A stretch of DNA of 53,119 nt from Setaria digitata (Eukaryota > Nematoda > Chromadorea > Rhabditida > Setariidae): contig RCAB01000434.1 of the NCBI GenBank assembly GCA_003640385.1, positions 1-53,119 of the forward strand, in the 5' to 3' direction. Both the position numbers and the translations under genes were made by a program. Position 1 is the stretch's first letter, and every line of letters starts with the position of its first letter. Positions 27,601-35,838 of the stretch are shown here, piece by piece. The notes below the pieces were generated by a model, which ran no database searches, was not told the DNA's origin, and saw only the letters and a program-made list of their open reading frames with translations.

Positions 27601-29285
27601 TTTTGTGAAAAAAAGCAAAAGAAAAAAAAAAGGAAAAACTGAACAGAGCTAAAAATTACTGGCATGATTGATCGGTATTACAACTAAACCTCACATACTT
27701 TTTTTTTTTTGCATTTTAAACTTGTCAGTGAATAAAAAAAAAAAAAAGAAAGAAAAGAGAAATAATGAGAGGAATAATTTGAGTGAACAATTAGATAACA
27801 AATACCTTCGCACAAGTTCCAGCTCGATAATTGGGTTGTCCATCATTCCAGAAACCAACATAACGTGATACTACTGTACCATCAGACCATAAGAAATATG
27901 CATCTTCATCTTCGGTTTGTTGCGCAACAATACCTTTAATAAAAATTGATTTATGATTTTAATTTCATAAAAATATTTGATGAATTAAAATTACAAATTA
28001 GCAGGCAATGAATTAATTCATACCAATCCAGAATTCATTACGATTCGTTGAAAAAATCTTTTGTTGGCGATTGACTAAACGATGCACAAAACTATTTTCT
28101 CCAAATGATTCGATACGAGCAAGTTGACTTCCATATCTGATATTTAAAACAAAAAATGGAAAAGTAAAAATAAGAAAAAAAGAGCACAATGATCAGATAT
28201 CAGCTGGTTAGAATTTTGTTTGAAAATTAAGGAGGTATGAGAGTTGATGGAATCATTAAATATATTTTACTAAAATTTTTAGTTTGAAATGAATAAAAAG
28301 CTTTGTTTATAAAGAAAGAATGATATGATTTTACGAAAAGTCAAGTTTCTAAACAGTAAAATATGTGTCTAGAAATTGTGAATTAGTGTATTATTTGAAT
28401 TATGTCTTTTCATTAAGTAAAAACCATCATTATTTCTTTTTAGACTTTTCAATTCGGACATCAGAAAATTTATTGATAAAAATCCATTAAAATCTTAATA
28501 AGTATACAACCATAAAATTCTTAAAAAAAAAAAAAAAGGAAAAAATAAATGAATCAAATGTTGCTGACTAGAGATGTATTATTTACTGTAATATCGCTGG
28601 TGATTTTCATTTAAAAAAGTGTTTTTTTTTTTCAACTTTAAATTAATGGTAAAATAAAATACATGTATACATAAATTATATACAATAAATAATAATTTAA
28701 TAGCAACAGATTTTGAAAAAACTAATTATTATGCAATCAAAAATTATTCTACCTAGAACAAAACAGTAATGCCTGTGGCCATGATCGTTCAATTGTGTAT
28801 ACCCGAAAACATTTCGACCTGTATTTCTCCCATCCTTGTGCACATTCTAAACCAATATCTGATATCGTATATTTAGAATCGGTTATATTTTTCACACCGG
28901 TTTCCTGGAAATTTTTTCACTGAAAATGAAAAAGCAAAAAAGTTCATGATTTTTCTTTTGAATTAAACCGATTAAATTGTTCAAGGTAAAAATTAGAATT
29001 TTATCAAAAAGCATTTTAGTTTTAAGGGAAATTATTTATGTCTATTTTTACTTAAAATTTTACTTGATCTATTGTAGTAGTAGTACTGATAGCCGTACCA
29101 CTGATAATCGGTAATACGGTAATAGCAGTAACAGTTACTGTTGCAGCAATTGTAGAAGTAGTGTTATCAGTAAAAATTCTTGCAATTATTGCAATTTGTT
29201 GTAATAATAGTAATACGATTAATTTTAGTGATAATCGTGACAGTTGTTGTCTTATAGTGAATAAATATCGTTGAAAAATTATCAT
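1260..29285 (-). CDS. uif: Uninflatable-like giant multidomain transmembrane protein, about 64 exons
   Basis: Spliced minus-strand gene, start ATG at 29285-29283 and stop TGA at 1262-1260. The summed exons give about 3,570 aa. Domain order from the N-terminus: hydrophobic leader, C-type lectin, LDLa, three CUB, four sushi, EGF-Ca, divergent discoidin, EGF-Ca, four sushi-type modules, discoidin (F5/8C), two HYR, sushi, GCC2_GCC3 cysteine repeats, fourteen EGF, LamG/pentraxin-like, HYR, sushi, more GCC2_GCC3 repeats, two EGF, one transmembrane helix, and a cytoplasmic tail of about 80 residues. Length and architecture resemble Drosophila Uninflatable, an apical surface protein of ectodermal epithelia that is needed for tracheal inflation and affects Notch signalling. 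A similar role at nematode epithelial or cuticle-facing surfaces is inference. Phases were checked at many junctions and the total length is a multiple of three. Two introns need GC donors. The first exon is the least certain part. SVEP1-like proteins share many modules but are usually secreted. Confidence 0.87.
2942..4637 (-). other. uif: uif-like exons: GCC2_GCC3 cysteine repeats, second block
   Basis: Exons 4476-4637, 3820-3993, 3282-3468 and 2942-3039 encode about five repeats of the C-x-P-C-P/G-x-G-x-(Y/F) type ([41 protein letters not shown]). The last exon lacks a GT donor and ends CTCAAG followed by GC, so its intron is read as GC-AG. Residues about 3160-3366. Confidence 0.85.
4840..5888 (-). 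other. uif: uif-like exons: uncharacterised membrane-proximal segment
   Basis: Four exons (5742-5888, 5468-5617, 5178-5275, 4840-4933) encode about 163 residues with no domain I recognise. There are only a few Cys. The region alternates predicted strands with a heptad-like helical stretch ([15 protein letters not shown]). It sits between the last sushi domain and the second GCC2_GCC3 block, and all phases are consistent. Confidence 0.68.
6067..7084 (-). other. uif: uif-like exons: HYR domain and sushi domain
   Basis: Exons 6914-7084 and 6556-6711 encode a third HYR-like domain ([22 protein letters not shown], then [18 protein letters not shown]), preceded by a short linker from the LamG-like domain. 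Exon 6067-6293 is one sushi domain ([13 protein letters not shown], ending GQWRPRPVN and a Cys). Residues about 2812-2996. Confidence 0.85.
7189..8296 (-). other. uif: uif-like exons: LamG/pentraxin-like domain
   Basis: Exons 8073-8296, 7558-7806 and 7189-7336 encode about 207 residues. After the last EGF ([10 protein letters not shown]) comes a concanavalin-like fold with [10 protein letters not shown], then [14 protein letters not shown] and [12 protein letters not shown]. The W-x-x-hydrophobic-x-x-T-W block and the closing R-V-N-I-W are typical of pentraxin/LamG-type domains. These often bind calcium-dependent glycan or protein ligands. Confidence 0.84.
8553..12512 (-). other. uif: uif-like exons: array of about fourteen EGF repeats
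   Basis: Ten exons (12360-12512, 11848-11960, 11588-11702, 11328-11485, 10882-11156, 10489-10642, 9959-10110, 9534-9837, 9090-9206, 8553-8635) encode a run of EGF repeats whose last member ends in exon 8073-8296. Several carry the C-x-N-G-G/T-x-C core (CLNNGTC, CPNGGVC, CHNGGVC) and W-S/T-G or F-T-G turns. Most introns cut within repeats, so exon and repeat borders do not coincide. The array resembles Notch and Crumbs ectodomains, which fits the reported Uif-Notch link. Residues about 2063-2604. Confidence 0.9.
10167..10306. repeat. Imperfect (AAAT/AAAC)n tetranucleotide repeat
   Basis: An interrupted run of AAAT, AAAC and GATA-type units within a uif-like intron between the EGF exons. Confidence 0.85.
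12688..13511 (-). other. uif: uif-like exons: GCC2_GCC3 (ephrin-receptor-like) cysteine repeats, first block
   Basis: Three exons (13356-13511, 13131-13252, 12688-12830) encode repeats of the form C-P-x-G-x-(Y/F), as in [21 protein letters not shown] and [11 protein letters not shown]. The pattern C-x-x-C-P followed by an aromatic residue about every 25-50 residues defines the ephrin-receptor-like GCC2_GCC3 family. Exon phases join cleanly through Leu, Pro and Arg codons split by introns. Residues about 1923-2062. Confidence 0.85.
13929..14555 (-). other. uif: uif-like exons: uncharacterised segment before the cysteine repeats
   Basis: Two exons (14334-14555 and 13929-14099) encode about 131 residues that I cannot assign to a named domain. 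The first part is rich in beta-type sequence with few Cys ([19 protein letters not shown]). The second ends [19 protein letters not shown], leading into the GCC2_GCC3 repeats. The segment resembles in spirit the one at 4840-5888, which also precedes a GCC2_GCC3 block and contains LSQR. Confidence 0.6.
15162..16657 (-). other. uif: uif-like exons: two HYR domains and a sushi domain
   Basis: Exon 16369-16657 encodes a HYR domain ([11 protein letters not shown], then [15 protein letters not shown]). Exon 15783-16034 encodes a second ([12 protein letters not shown], then [15 protein letters not shown]). These are immunoglobulin-like modules named after hyalin and thought to serve cell adhesion. 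Exon 15162-15442 is sushi-like ([22 protein letters not shown]). Residues about 1518-1791. Confidence 0.87.
15591..15618. repeat. (GA)n microsatellite
   Basis: About 13 GA units followed by poly-A, within the uif-like intron between the sushi exon 15162-15442 and the HYR exon 15783-16034. Confidence 0.9.
16834..17763 (-). other. uif: uif-like exons: sushi-like module and canonical discoidin (F5/8C) domain 2
   Basis: Exon 17513-17763 starts with a sushi-like stretch ([12 protein letters not shown]) and then opens a discoidin domain ([12 protein letters not shown]). It continues through 17182-17379 ([24 protein letters not shown]) and 16834-17016 ([24 protein letters not shown]). This is the typical order for the family: W-C near the start, a V-D-L strand, a central turn, then R-Y-I and the terminal Cys. 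Residues about 1307-1517. Confidence 0.88.
17840..19703 (-). other. uif: uif-like exons: EGF-Ca and sushi-type modules
   Basis: Exon 19570-19703 encodes an EGF-Ca repeat ([16 protein letters not shown]). Exons 19261-19428 and 19112-19181 make one sushi domain ending [10 protein letters not shown]. Exons 18683-18802 and 18160-18326 make a longer, looser sushi-like module. The next sushi opens VDCGPPP and is completed by exon 17840-17966 ([10 protein letters not shown]). Exon 17840-17966 can only leave the frame open through a GC donor at 17839-17838. The nearest usable GT donor lies beyond an in-frame stop. Residues about 1045-1306. Confidence 0.8.
19837..21004 (-). other. uif: uif-like exons: divergent discoidin (F5/8C) domain 1
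   Basis: Three exons (20915-21004, 20317-20498, 19837-19993) encode about 143 residues. They carry a discoidin-like frame: an early Cys with STASVLNS, then AITGWCA, a central VIERIRIEK strand, and a closing CMKLDILGC close to the family's usual MELLGC ending. It is more divergent than the second discoidin domain (16834-17763) and could be a galactose-binding-like relative. Discoidin domains bind glycans, lipids or collagens. The ligand here cannot be read from sequence. Confidence 0.68.
21236..22976 (-). other. uif: uif-like exons: four sushi domains and a calcium-binding EGF
   Basis: Exons 22794-22976, 22476-22658 and 22001-22183 each encode one sushi (CCP) domain and are nearly identical in length (183 bp). 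Exon 21236-21523 encodes a fourth sushi domain followed by an EGF-Ca repeat opening DIDECADG. The sushi pattern is Cys-Pro near the start, a central F-x-C, a G-W or G-x-W turn ([19 protein letters not shown]) and a closing Cys. Residues about 623-901. Confidence 0.87.
23042..25327 (-). other. uif: uif-like exons: three CUB domains
   Basis: Six exons form three two-exon CUB domains: 25188-25327 with 24379-24589, 24095-24237 with 23587-23788, and 23316-23494 with 23042-23225 (about residues 270-622). Each pair has an N-terminal half with an SPNYP- or SPDYP-type turn (SPGYT in the third). The second half carries a D-x-hydrophobic-x-hydrophobic-x-D/E core (for example [10 protein letters not shown] and [10 protein letters not shown]) and ends in a GF or GW strand. 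CUB domains bind protein or glycan partners. The shared split position suggests internal duplication. Confidence 0.87.
25912..26010 (-). other. uif: uif-like exon: LDL-receptor class A module
   Basis: A single 99-bp exon encodes one complete LDLa repeat, about residues 237-269. It shows the standard order CQNGKCI, then CDGVNDCGD, then YSDEFNC, and the acidic residues of the calcium cage are intact. It joins in frame to the lectin exon upstream (Gly codon split 1+2) and to the first CUB exon downstream. Confidence 0.9.
26011..27156 (-). other. 1.1-kb intron between the lectin and LDLa exons of the uif-like gene
   Basis: No extra exon was recognised. It contains poly-T tracts, one undetermined base at 26385, and just after it a short run of GAAACTTC-like motifs (about 26399-26442). 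Confidence 0.5.
27157..28904 (-). other. uif: uif-like exons: C-type lectin domain
   Basis: Four exons (28753-28904, 28024-28136, 27806-27933, 27157-27250) encode one CLECT domain, about residues 75-236. Visible hallmarks are [13 protein letters not shown] at the start, FWIG in the middle, FWNDGQPN followed by a Cys, and the closing LLPFVCALP. The GQPN motif sits where sugar-binding lectins carry EPN or QPD, so carbohydrate binding is possible but unproven. Being N-terminal, the domain would be the most distal part of the ectodomain. Confidence 0.88.
29064..29285 (-). other. uif: uif-like exon 1: hydrophobic leader and Thr/Ile-rich segment
   Basis: This candidate first exon encodes about 74 residues. 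A basic stretch with several Arg is followed by a hydrophobic core ([18 protein letters not shown]), which fits a signal peptide or signal anchor. A low-complexity Thr/Ile/Val-rich segment follows. It ends in phase 0 at a GTAAAA donor, and the next exon (28904) starts in phase 0 after TTTCCAG. The Thr-rich part is encoded by triplet-repeat-like DNA, so the exon could be a chance open frame. It is accepted for its leader, its phase match and the absence of a better start nearby. Confidence 0.55.
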
Positions 29286-29403
29286 AACTAATAATTAATG
29301 CTGATAACAACAATAACAATAATAATAATAATAACAACAGTGATAATATAAATGAAGCGTACACATACACCAACCTAACGCAATAAATAATGAACCGTTA
29401 CAA

Positions 29404-29432
29404 ACAAACGCTAAGCGTTAATCGTCGTTTGT
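29404..29432. promoter_or_regulatory. Nested dyad upstream of the uif-like start
   Basis: AACGCT-A-AGCGTT (29407-29419) is a near-perfect palindrome. It is overlapped by outer arms ACAAACG (29404-29410) and CGTTTGT (29426-29432). It lies about 120-150 bases upstream of the predicted ATG, in the least AT-rich DNA nearby, so a transcription-factor site is plausible. Confidence 0.35.
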
Positions 29433-29907
29433 TCAGGCTGTCTTACGCGGATTTTGCAATCAGGGCAAGAAGAGGAAGATGAGAGAAACAGTCCAGTTGA
29501 CCTCATTAATTTGACCTTCCATTTGCTTCATTTCAACCTTCAAATAATGCGAGAATGTGCCTGCCATCTTGTCTTCCCTTTAAAACTCTCATAACAATTA
29601 TCACTTAACCAAATATGATTTCAAACTAATCTATCTCTCACCATTGTTCTTATCTAATTTCATTCTTCTACCTATTTTTCTCTCCTTTCTCCTCTATTCT
29701 TTTGCATTTCAGTTGTCTTTTCTCTTCAATTATTCATATCATTTTCATTTCGTCATATATTTTTACAAAATTTCATTTTCACTAACAACTTGTTCAAATT
29801 ATACAACATTCATCCGGTTTTAATAATAAAATGCAATAAAACAAGTTCCACTTCAATTTGAGAATGTTCTGAACAATCAATCGAGTTATTATTATTATTT
29901 AACAATT

Positions 29908-29931
29908 TATATATATATATATATATATATA
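29908..29931. repeat. (TA)n microsatellite
   Basis: About eleven TA units, 0.6 kb upstream of the uif-like start codon. Confidence 0.9.
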
Positions 29932-31061
29932 AATCGATATAAATCTTACGATTATATAAAATAAACAATCGTCAGATTAATTGTAATTATCGCTATTATG
30001 ATTAATAATAACAATTTGTGATGACAAAATTACTGTATTAATTGTTATTGTAACAATAATATTATATTAATTAGAATAAGCATGCTGCTATATTAATTAA
30101 TATTATAACAATATCGGATGTTATAATAATTTATTATTGTCGTTATTGTTACTGGTAGTAGTTGGTTACTGTTGCTGTATAATTTATACTAAAAAAAAAC
30201 AAAAATAAAAACATGACTATTTCTTTTTTTAGCTTGACAATTTAACCGTATCAATTTTTATTAATGATGGCTTCTCTATTTGCCATATCTATCTAATCTA
30301 AACGATCATTATCATTTCTAATCATATTTTTAATTGTATATGAAAATAGAAAATCTAATACGAATTTTTATCGAAAAACATATCTGATAGATCTATCATT
30401 GCTTTTTTTTTCTTTCTTCTTTCTTTAAAAAATGTCACATAAATTCTGTCGATTTGCATGTTAACAAAAAAAAATTAATTTAAATTTGACATCAATTGAG
30501 CAAAATTCAGGTTCAAATATATTGCTCATATCAGAGTTTCTAATATTTTTGAATTTTTTAAAATTTCGACATTCTATCTTTTATTTTCATTTTCATGTTC
30601 TTTTTATTTTTATTGATTTCATCTTCGTTTCAGGAAATATTTGATATGCCTTGGATCAGCGATCGAATTAGTACAATTAATAATAATATTTGCGAATATT
30701 TTCACCTTCCAATGTCATTTTCGAATGCTACTATCTAATAAGCTAGCAGCTTCACACTGGAGAGAAATATTTAAGTCAAATTCAATTTAAGTTTTAAATT
30801 GAATATTTGGATACAATTAATCTTTTTGCTTCATTTTTTTTTTTTTTTTGTTTTTTGATGGCTTTTCCAGGATTACAGTATGAAAAAAAAAAGAAAAAAT
30901 ATTGAATATTTATCAAATATTGATTTAATTAAATTCGTTTTTTTTTTTCAATGAAATTTAAAATTAGATCAAAAAAAAAAACGAAAGGGAATTACGAGAA
31001 AATAAAATTAACAAAAGGCGAAAGAAAAGAATAGCACGCTGAAAAATACGCATGACGCTTC

Positions 31062-31450
31062 TTACTGGATAGTATGTAGGCAGAAGTACTAGCAGATAGA
31101 AGCGCTGAATGAAATCTGAATATAAATATCGGATAATATCTAAATAGAAATACTCTACAGAAATTAAATGCAAGTCGAAGTGCTGGATGAAATTCAAAGA
31201 GAAGAAGTGGATAACATCTAAACAAAAGTATTGAATAATACCCATATATAATTTCCTTATATATTACCCATGATGTAAGAAAATATTCTTATGCGAATAA
31301 TGGATAATTTATAATAAATGTTAGGACAGATCAAAATGAAAGTAATTGATAGTCGCCAAGTAGAAATAATAAGTAAAATCCAAATGCAGTTAATGGTTAT
31401 TATTTAAATAAAAATTCTAGATAATGTCTGGATAATATATTTAATGCAGC
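31062..31450. repeat. Decayed 24-bp tandem repeat
   Basis: Successive units of about 24 bases resemble GAAGTRYTGGATRAAATCTAAA. Between about 31080 and 31245 the minus-strand frame reads an 8-residue periodic pattern (IIQYFCLD, VIHFFSLN, FIQHFDLH, FIQRFYLL). More diverged units continue to about 31450. I take it as an old minisatellite and not a gene. Confidence 0.6.
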
Positions 31451-32233
31451 AAATCCTTTCATTTTTTATTTTTTATTTTTTTGAAAAAATTTACGATATT
31501 AGAGAGGAAAATTTTGTTTTCAGTACTAAAAAACTTAGAGAAATAGACAAAACAAATAGTTTTAATAAAAAAAAAAATCGGAATGGAGAAGGATATAACG
31601 TCAAATAATTTTGCATTGCCATGTCGAAAGAAACAAAAATGAAATACATATAAATTCTCTTTAAAAAAAGTACCAATGGCAAAAACTTAAAATTGGAATA
31701 ATTAATGGATAGAGATGGGAAATAAAAATGTTGAGGAAGCCAAAATAATGTCGAAAATCTCTCTCGAAAAAATTTTTTGCACAGAAACAAAAAAACAGCA
31801 AGGAAATTTATAACAATAACAGCAATAATTGAAAAAATAATAAAAATTAAAAATAACAATCATGGAAATAACAAATTAAAATAATGATGATCAGAAATAA
31901 CAACAATTTAAAGCTGCAATGATTGTAAATAGCAACAGTCAAAAATAGTAATTATTGAAAACAATAACAATTTAAAATGGCGATAACTAAAAGCAATATT
32001 AATTGCAAGATTAAAAAATTATGGTTGCAAAATTAATTGTTAAATGGAATAGTAATTTAAAAAAAAAAAAAAAAAATGATTGTTAAAGCAATAAAAACTA
32101 AAAATAGCAACAACAGAAATAAAAATGATTAAAAACGGTATGCAGTCAAGAACAATTAATTAATAATGCTAGCAATATTAACTAATTAATCGATTAATAG
32201 ATAATATTAATAACAATAATAATAGTAATAAAT

Positions 32234-32249
32234 GATAATAATAATAATA

Positions 32250-32336
<87 letters not shown>

Positions 32337-32340
32337 TAAT
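32234..32340. repeat. (AAT)n microsatellite
   Basis: A nearly uninterrupted AAT/TAA triplet run of about 100 bases, flanked on both sides by imperfect AAT- and AAC-type DNA. The poly-Ile open frame across it is an artefact. Confidence 0.92.
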
Positions 32341-32982
32341 AGTAGCAATAACAATAATAATAATAGCAGTAATAATCATGATGATAATAGTAAAGAGAAG
32401 AATAGGAATAACGATAATTAGGAAAGTAGTATTTTCGAGTTAGAAGATCTTCAAATCAAGAATAACTGTCGCAAATATGCCTTTTTACGCATGTGTCCTC
32501 AAATGAATTAGTCAGCACCAATTAAAAAAACTAAATAAATGAAAAAATAAAAGAATTTAAAAACAACGCGCACTTGTGATGCGTATGTATTGGTCGCATG
32601 CAATGATTACTGACCCATCTTATCTTACCGATAATACACTTTTGTCTTTCTACACTAATTAAAAAATTTATTCTTTTTTTCTTTTCAATATTAAAGAGAG
32701 CACAAATTTTAGATCTAACAAGTAATTATACAAAAAAAAAAAAAAAAAATAAAGCGAAAATGTCAAATTTTATCATCAATTAAGTTCATGAAAATGAAAT
32801 GGAAGCGAATGAAATGACTAATTGTAACAGAATGTTAGGAAGTATCAGAAATCTTTTTTTTTTTCTCTCTGTAAAAAAAAAAAAGGATTAAAAGTTAAAA
32901 AAAAAAGAGATGGGAATATTATAGTGTTTGTGATGGAACGGAAAAAGGACGAAGAATGGATTCATTAACTGTGCAGTTATAA

Positions 32983-33069
32983 ATTAATATATATATATAT
33001 AAAATTTATATATATATATTAATATAATTAATATAATATATATATATATATATTAATATATATATATAT

Positions 33070-33116
<47 letters not shown>

Positions 33117-33122
33117 TAGATA
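32983..33122. repeat. (TA)n palindromic tract joined to (GATA)n microsatellite
   Basis: Several blocks of alternating TA, partly mirror-arranged (TTAATATA and TATATTAA), run directly into about ten GATA units (33073-33115). The TA part is self-complementary and could extrude a cruciform. Confidence 0.9.
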
Positions 33123-33972
33123 TAATCATCAGGTTTTATTTTCATTTTCAGTTAAATCAGTTTACGATGATTGAGTAAATTTCAATAGGATGACAAATTT
33201 GACGAAAAACAACAAAAACATTAAAGATACTCTTCCATCTTTTTCCACTAATTGAATTCCTTTTTTCATTTCAACATTAAACAAGATAAATTGAAAAAAT
33301 AAAAATACAGGAGAAAAAGAAAGAAAGGAAATTCAAAACAGATACAAAAAGAAAGTCCAGAATGTCATTCTCGACAATTTACAATAACTAATTTGGAATA
33401 GAATTCAGCGCAGAAATCGAATAATAAAGATGACTTAGACTATAAAATAGGTTTAGCTTATATAAAATAAGCTAAGAATAAAGTTTTTTATTTTTAATAA
33501 TCTGAAATTACACGATAACTAATTGAAGCAATGAAAAAAAAAAAAACGAAAAGATTGGCGAGACTAACTAAGTAAATAATAGCGAGAGAATAGAAATAGC
33601 AGTTTAGTTTACTCAAATAGTAAACTCATCTCAGTGGTCAGCAGCAAATAGTACGAGACGACCGATGACCAGTGATGAAAGTGTCCACTAATAAAATAAG
33701 ATTGTCTCTCTTGTCCACCACTAACAACACTCTTCATTAGTTTCAGCTATATCTTTATTTTCTTATTTGCATTTCCATCATATTCAAAAATATGTATATT
33801 ATCAGGCAAATAACTAATTTGTTGATTAAATTAGAATTTCTGATTTACAAAGTAAAACCTCACTTCTAGATTGACAAATCAGGACAATAATATTATGAAA
33901 CTGTTCACATCCTTTGCAATCATCTTCCAGGAAAAATATCATCTCAAATAATTTTATGTATGAATTGTTTTA

Positions 33973-34004
33973 GGAACTTTCGTAGAGTTCCTACGAAAGT
34001 TTCC
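33973..34004. repeat. Short perfect hairpin in the intergenic region
   Basis: AACTTTCGTAG (33975-33985) and its exact complement CTACGAAAGTT (33991-34001) flank a 5-base loop. GG and CC continue the stem beyond a one-base bulge. The function is unknown. Confidence 0.7.
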
Positions 34005-35838
34005 GTTGTTTTTGCTCACATCATTTTAATTAATGGCATATAATTCAATCCTCCTTCATTTTTTTCTAAAACTTTTTTTTTCCTCAATATTCATTCTTTT
34101 TTTTTTCATTTCAAAAATTTTTACTAAATAAATAATGTGATATTTCAATTTCATTTTCACATGACGGTTTGGTATGATGACGACAAAAGGAAACAATTCA
34201 AATTGAACAGCGAGTGTGTGCGATTTTAAAAGTTTTCGGGAAGGGAAAAAAAAATTTGAAAATCCCAAATTACACACGTCACTGGTCACTTCATATTACA
34301 CTTTCATAGGCTCGTATTTTCAAAATTTGAATATTTCGAAATTCTGAAATGTGCACACAAATAATGAAAAATTGGATCTATTCCACAAAGCGTAAATTTT
34401 TTTTTTTTTTAACTAAGCAAAAAAAGCGGCAACAACTTTACGCATTAAAATATTTCATTTCCATGATACACTTTAATTTTTTTTTGAGAATTCTTTTTCA
34501 ATTATTTTTCTCCCAATTATCACTATTTCTTTAGTACTTGGAGCTTTCACGAAAGGCATTTCAACATTGAAAAAATTTCGTAATTATTTGATAATTTCCT
34601 TCAGAACTGTTCACGATTAAGAATGAATTCTGCATTACTCGTAGGTATCGAAATATCATAAATTCAAAATTTTTCTTTTTCACCAAATAAATATAAATTA
34701 CGTTAACGCTCAAAATTCCCATTAACTTTATTATCTCTTGAAAAAATTCAACTAAGTTAATTATTGTAAAGTAAACAGTTAAATGTTTCGAAGGATTTTT
34801 ATTAGACAGTGCAATTCCGCTGACAACACAGATATGCTCAGTAACATTTCCTTTAACATTGATATGCTAAAAAACATTTGTTTCTGTTATAACTTTACAA
34901 ATTAAGATAACAAATGGGCTAGAAATTCCCAAAAGCAAATTCTACAACGATTAATGATCCTATAAAGCTGCTGGTACCTGAGATACTTGAAAATGGATAG
35001 GATTTGTTTTTTTTTTTTTTTTTTTCTTAAAAAGGAGATAATATCGTATTTTACAGGCAAAGAAATTAAGAATCAAAAATGACAAAAAAAATCAAACAGT
35101 CAGATGTATGTGTTTGAGCTCAGTTACGATTCAATATGTGATCAAACAGATACATTTCAGGAAGAGGACAAAAGAACTATCACGTATAATCTTTTTTTTT
35201 TTTGAAACGACTTACATAATCGAACAATTAAAAGTAAAATTTAGGTGGAGTATACTCATCGTCATAAATGAAATGTTTGAAATTGCGAGAAATGAGGAAT
35301 TCTGCCACTTCGATATCAACTTTCCATTTCTTAAGAATGCGGCAATTTCGTCGAAAAGAAATCACCAAAATTGAAAAAAAATCTTCTCCAATTTTTAGAA
35401 AAATTTCATTTTTTTTCCAACATTCATTTTTTTTTAAATCTTTCTCAGGTGCCTTATAAAGACATATGCAATTTCAGGAAAAAAAGGCTAAAAATAAGAA
35501 AAACGCATGTTGCCGAATACTAAATAAATTCTGACTTACCATTTCAAGAAACTAAAACAGCAGTAATATCAACAGCATGAACAATATCATGATCTAATTG
35601 AATGCTTTAAGACAACGATGGGAACTACCCTAACTTGGCTAACATCCTAGTATCCCTCAGCAATCAAAATGAGCTTAATCACTGTGACCAGAATCAAAGC
35701 CTTGTCCTATCACCGTAAGTCAAAATGATCCTGAGAAATAAAGCACGGTCATACGGCTGCATTGAATTACAGTAATGAAAATGAAAAATAACCCGCAAAT
35801 GTTAATTAGGACAATAAATCTAACTCAACAATTAAATC

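Larger units (their letters stand above)
29286..35838. other. Large intergenic region between erlin and the uif-like gene
   Basis: No protein gene is supported on either strand over 6.5 kb. It holds microsatellites, a decayed 24-bp minisatellite, AT-rich cruciform-prone DNA and several short perfect hairpins (listed separately). The part next to 29285 should contain the uif-like promoter and 5' UTR. The part next to 35839 should contain the erlin 3' UTR, although no AATAAA is seen within 1 kb of the erlin stop. Confidence 0.6.

Noticed and set aside
30964..31245. Two overlapping minus-strand open frames of 77-93 codons
   Set aside because: The periodic sequence is explained by the decayed 24-bp repeat. 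There is no splice context or recognised family, so it is kept as a finding and not a gene.
31491..31859. Minus-strand 122-codon open frame rich in Phe, Leu and Ile
   Set aside because: It is hydrophobic because the plus strand is A-rich. There is no family resemblance, and similar frames occur throughout AT-rich non-coding DNA.
32194..32379. Minus-strand open frame encoding a poly-isoleucine protein
   Set aside because: It is a direct translation of the (AAT)n microsatellite and has no other coding character.
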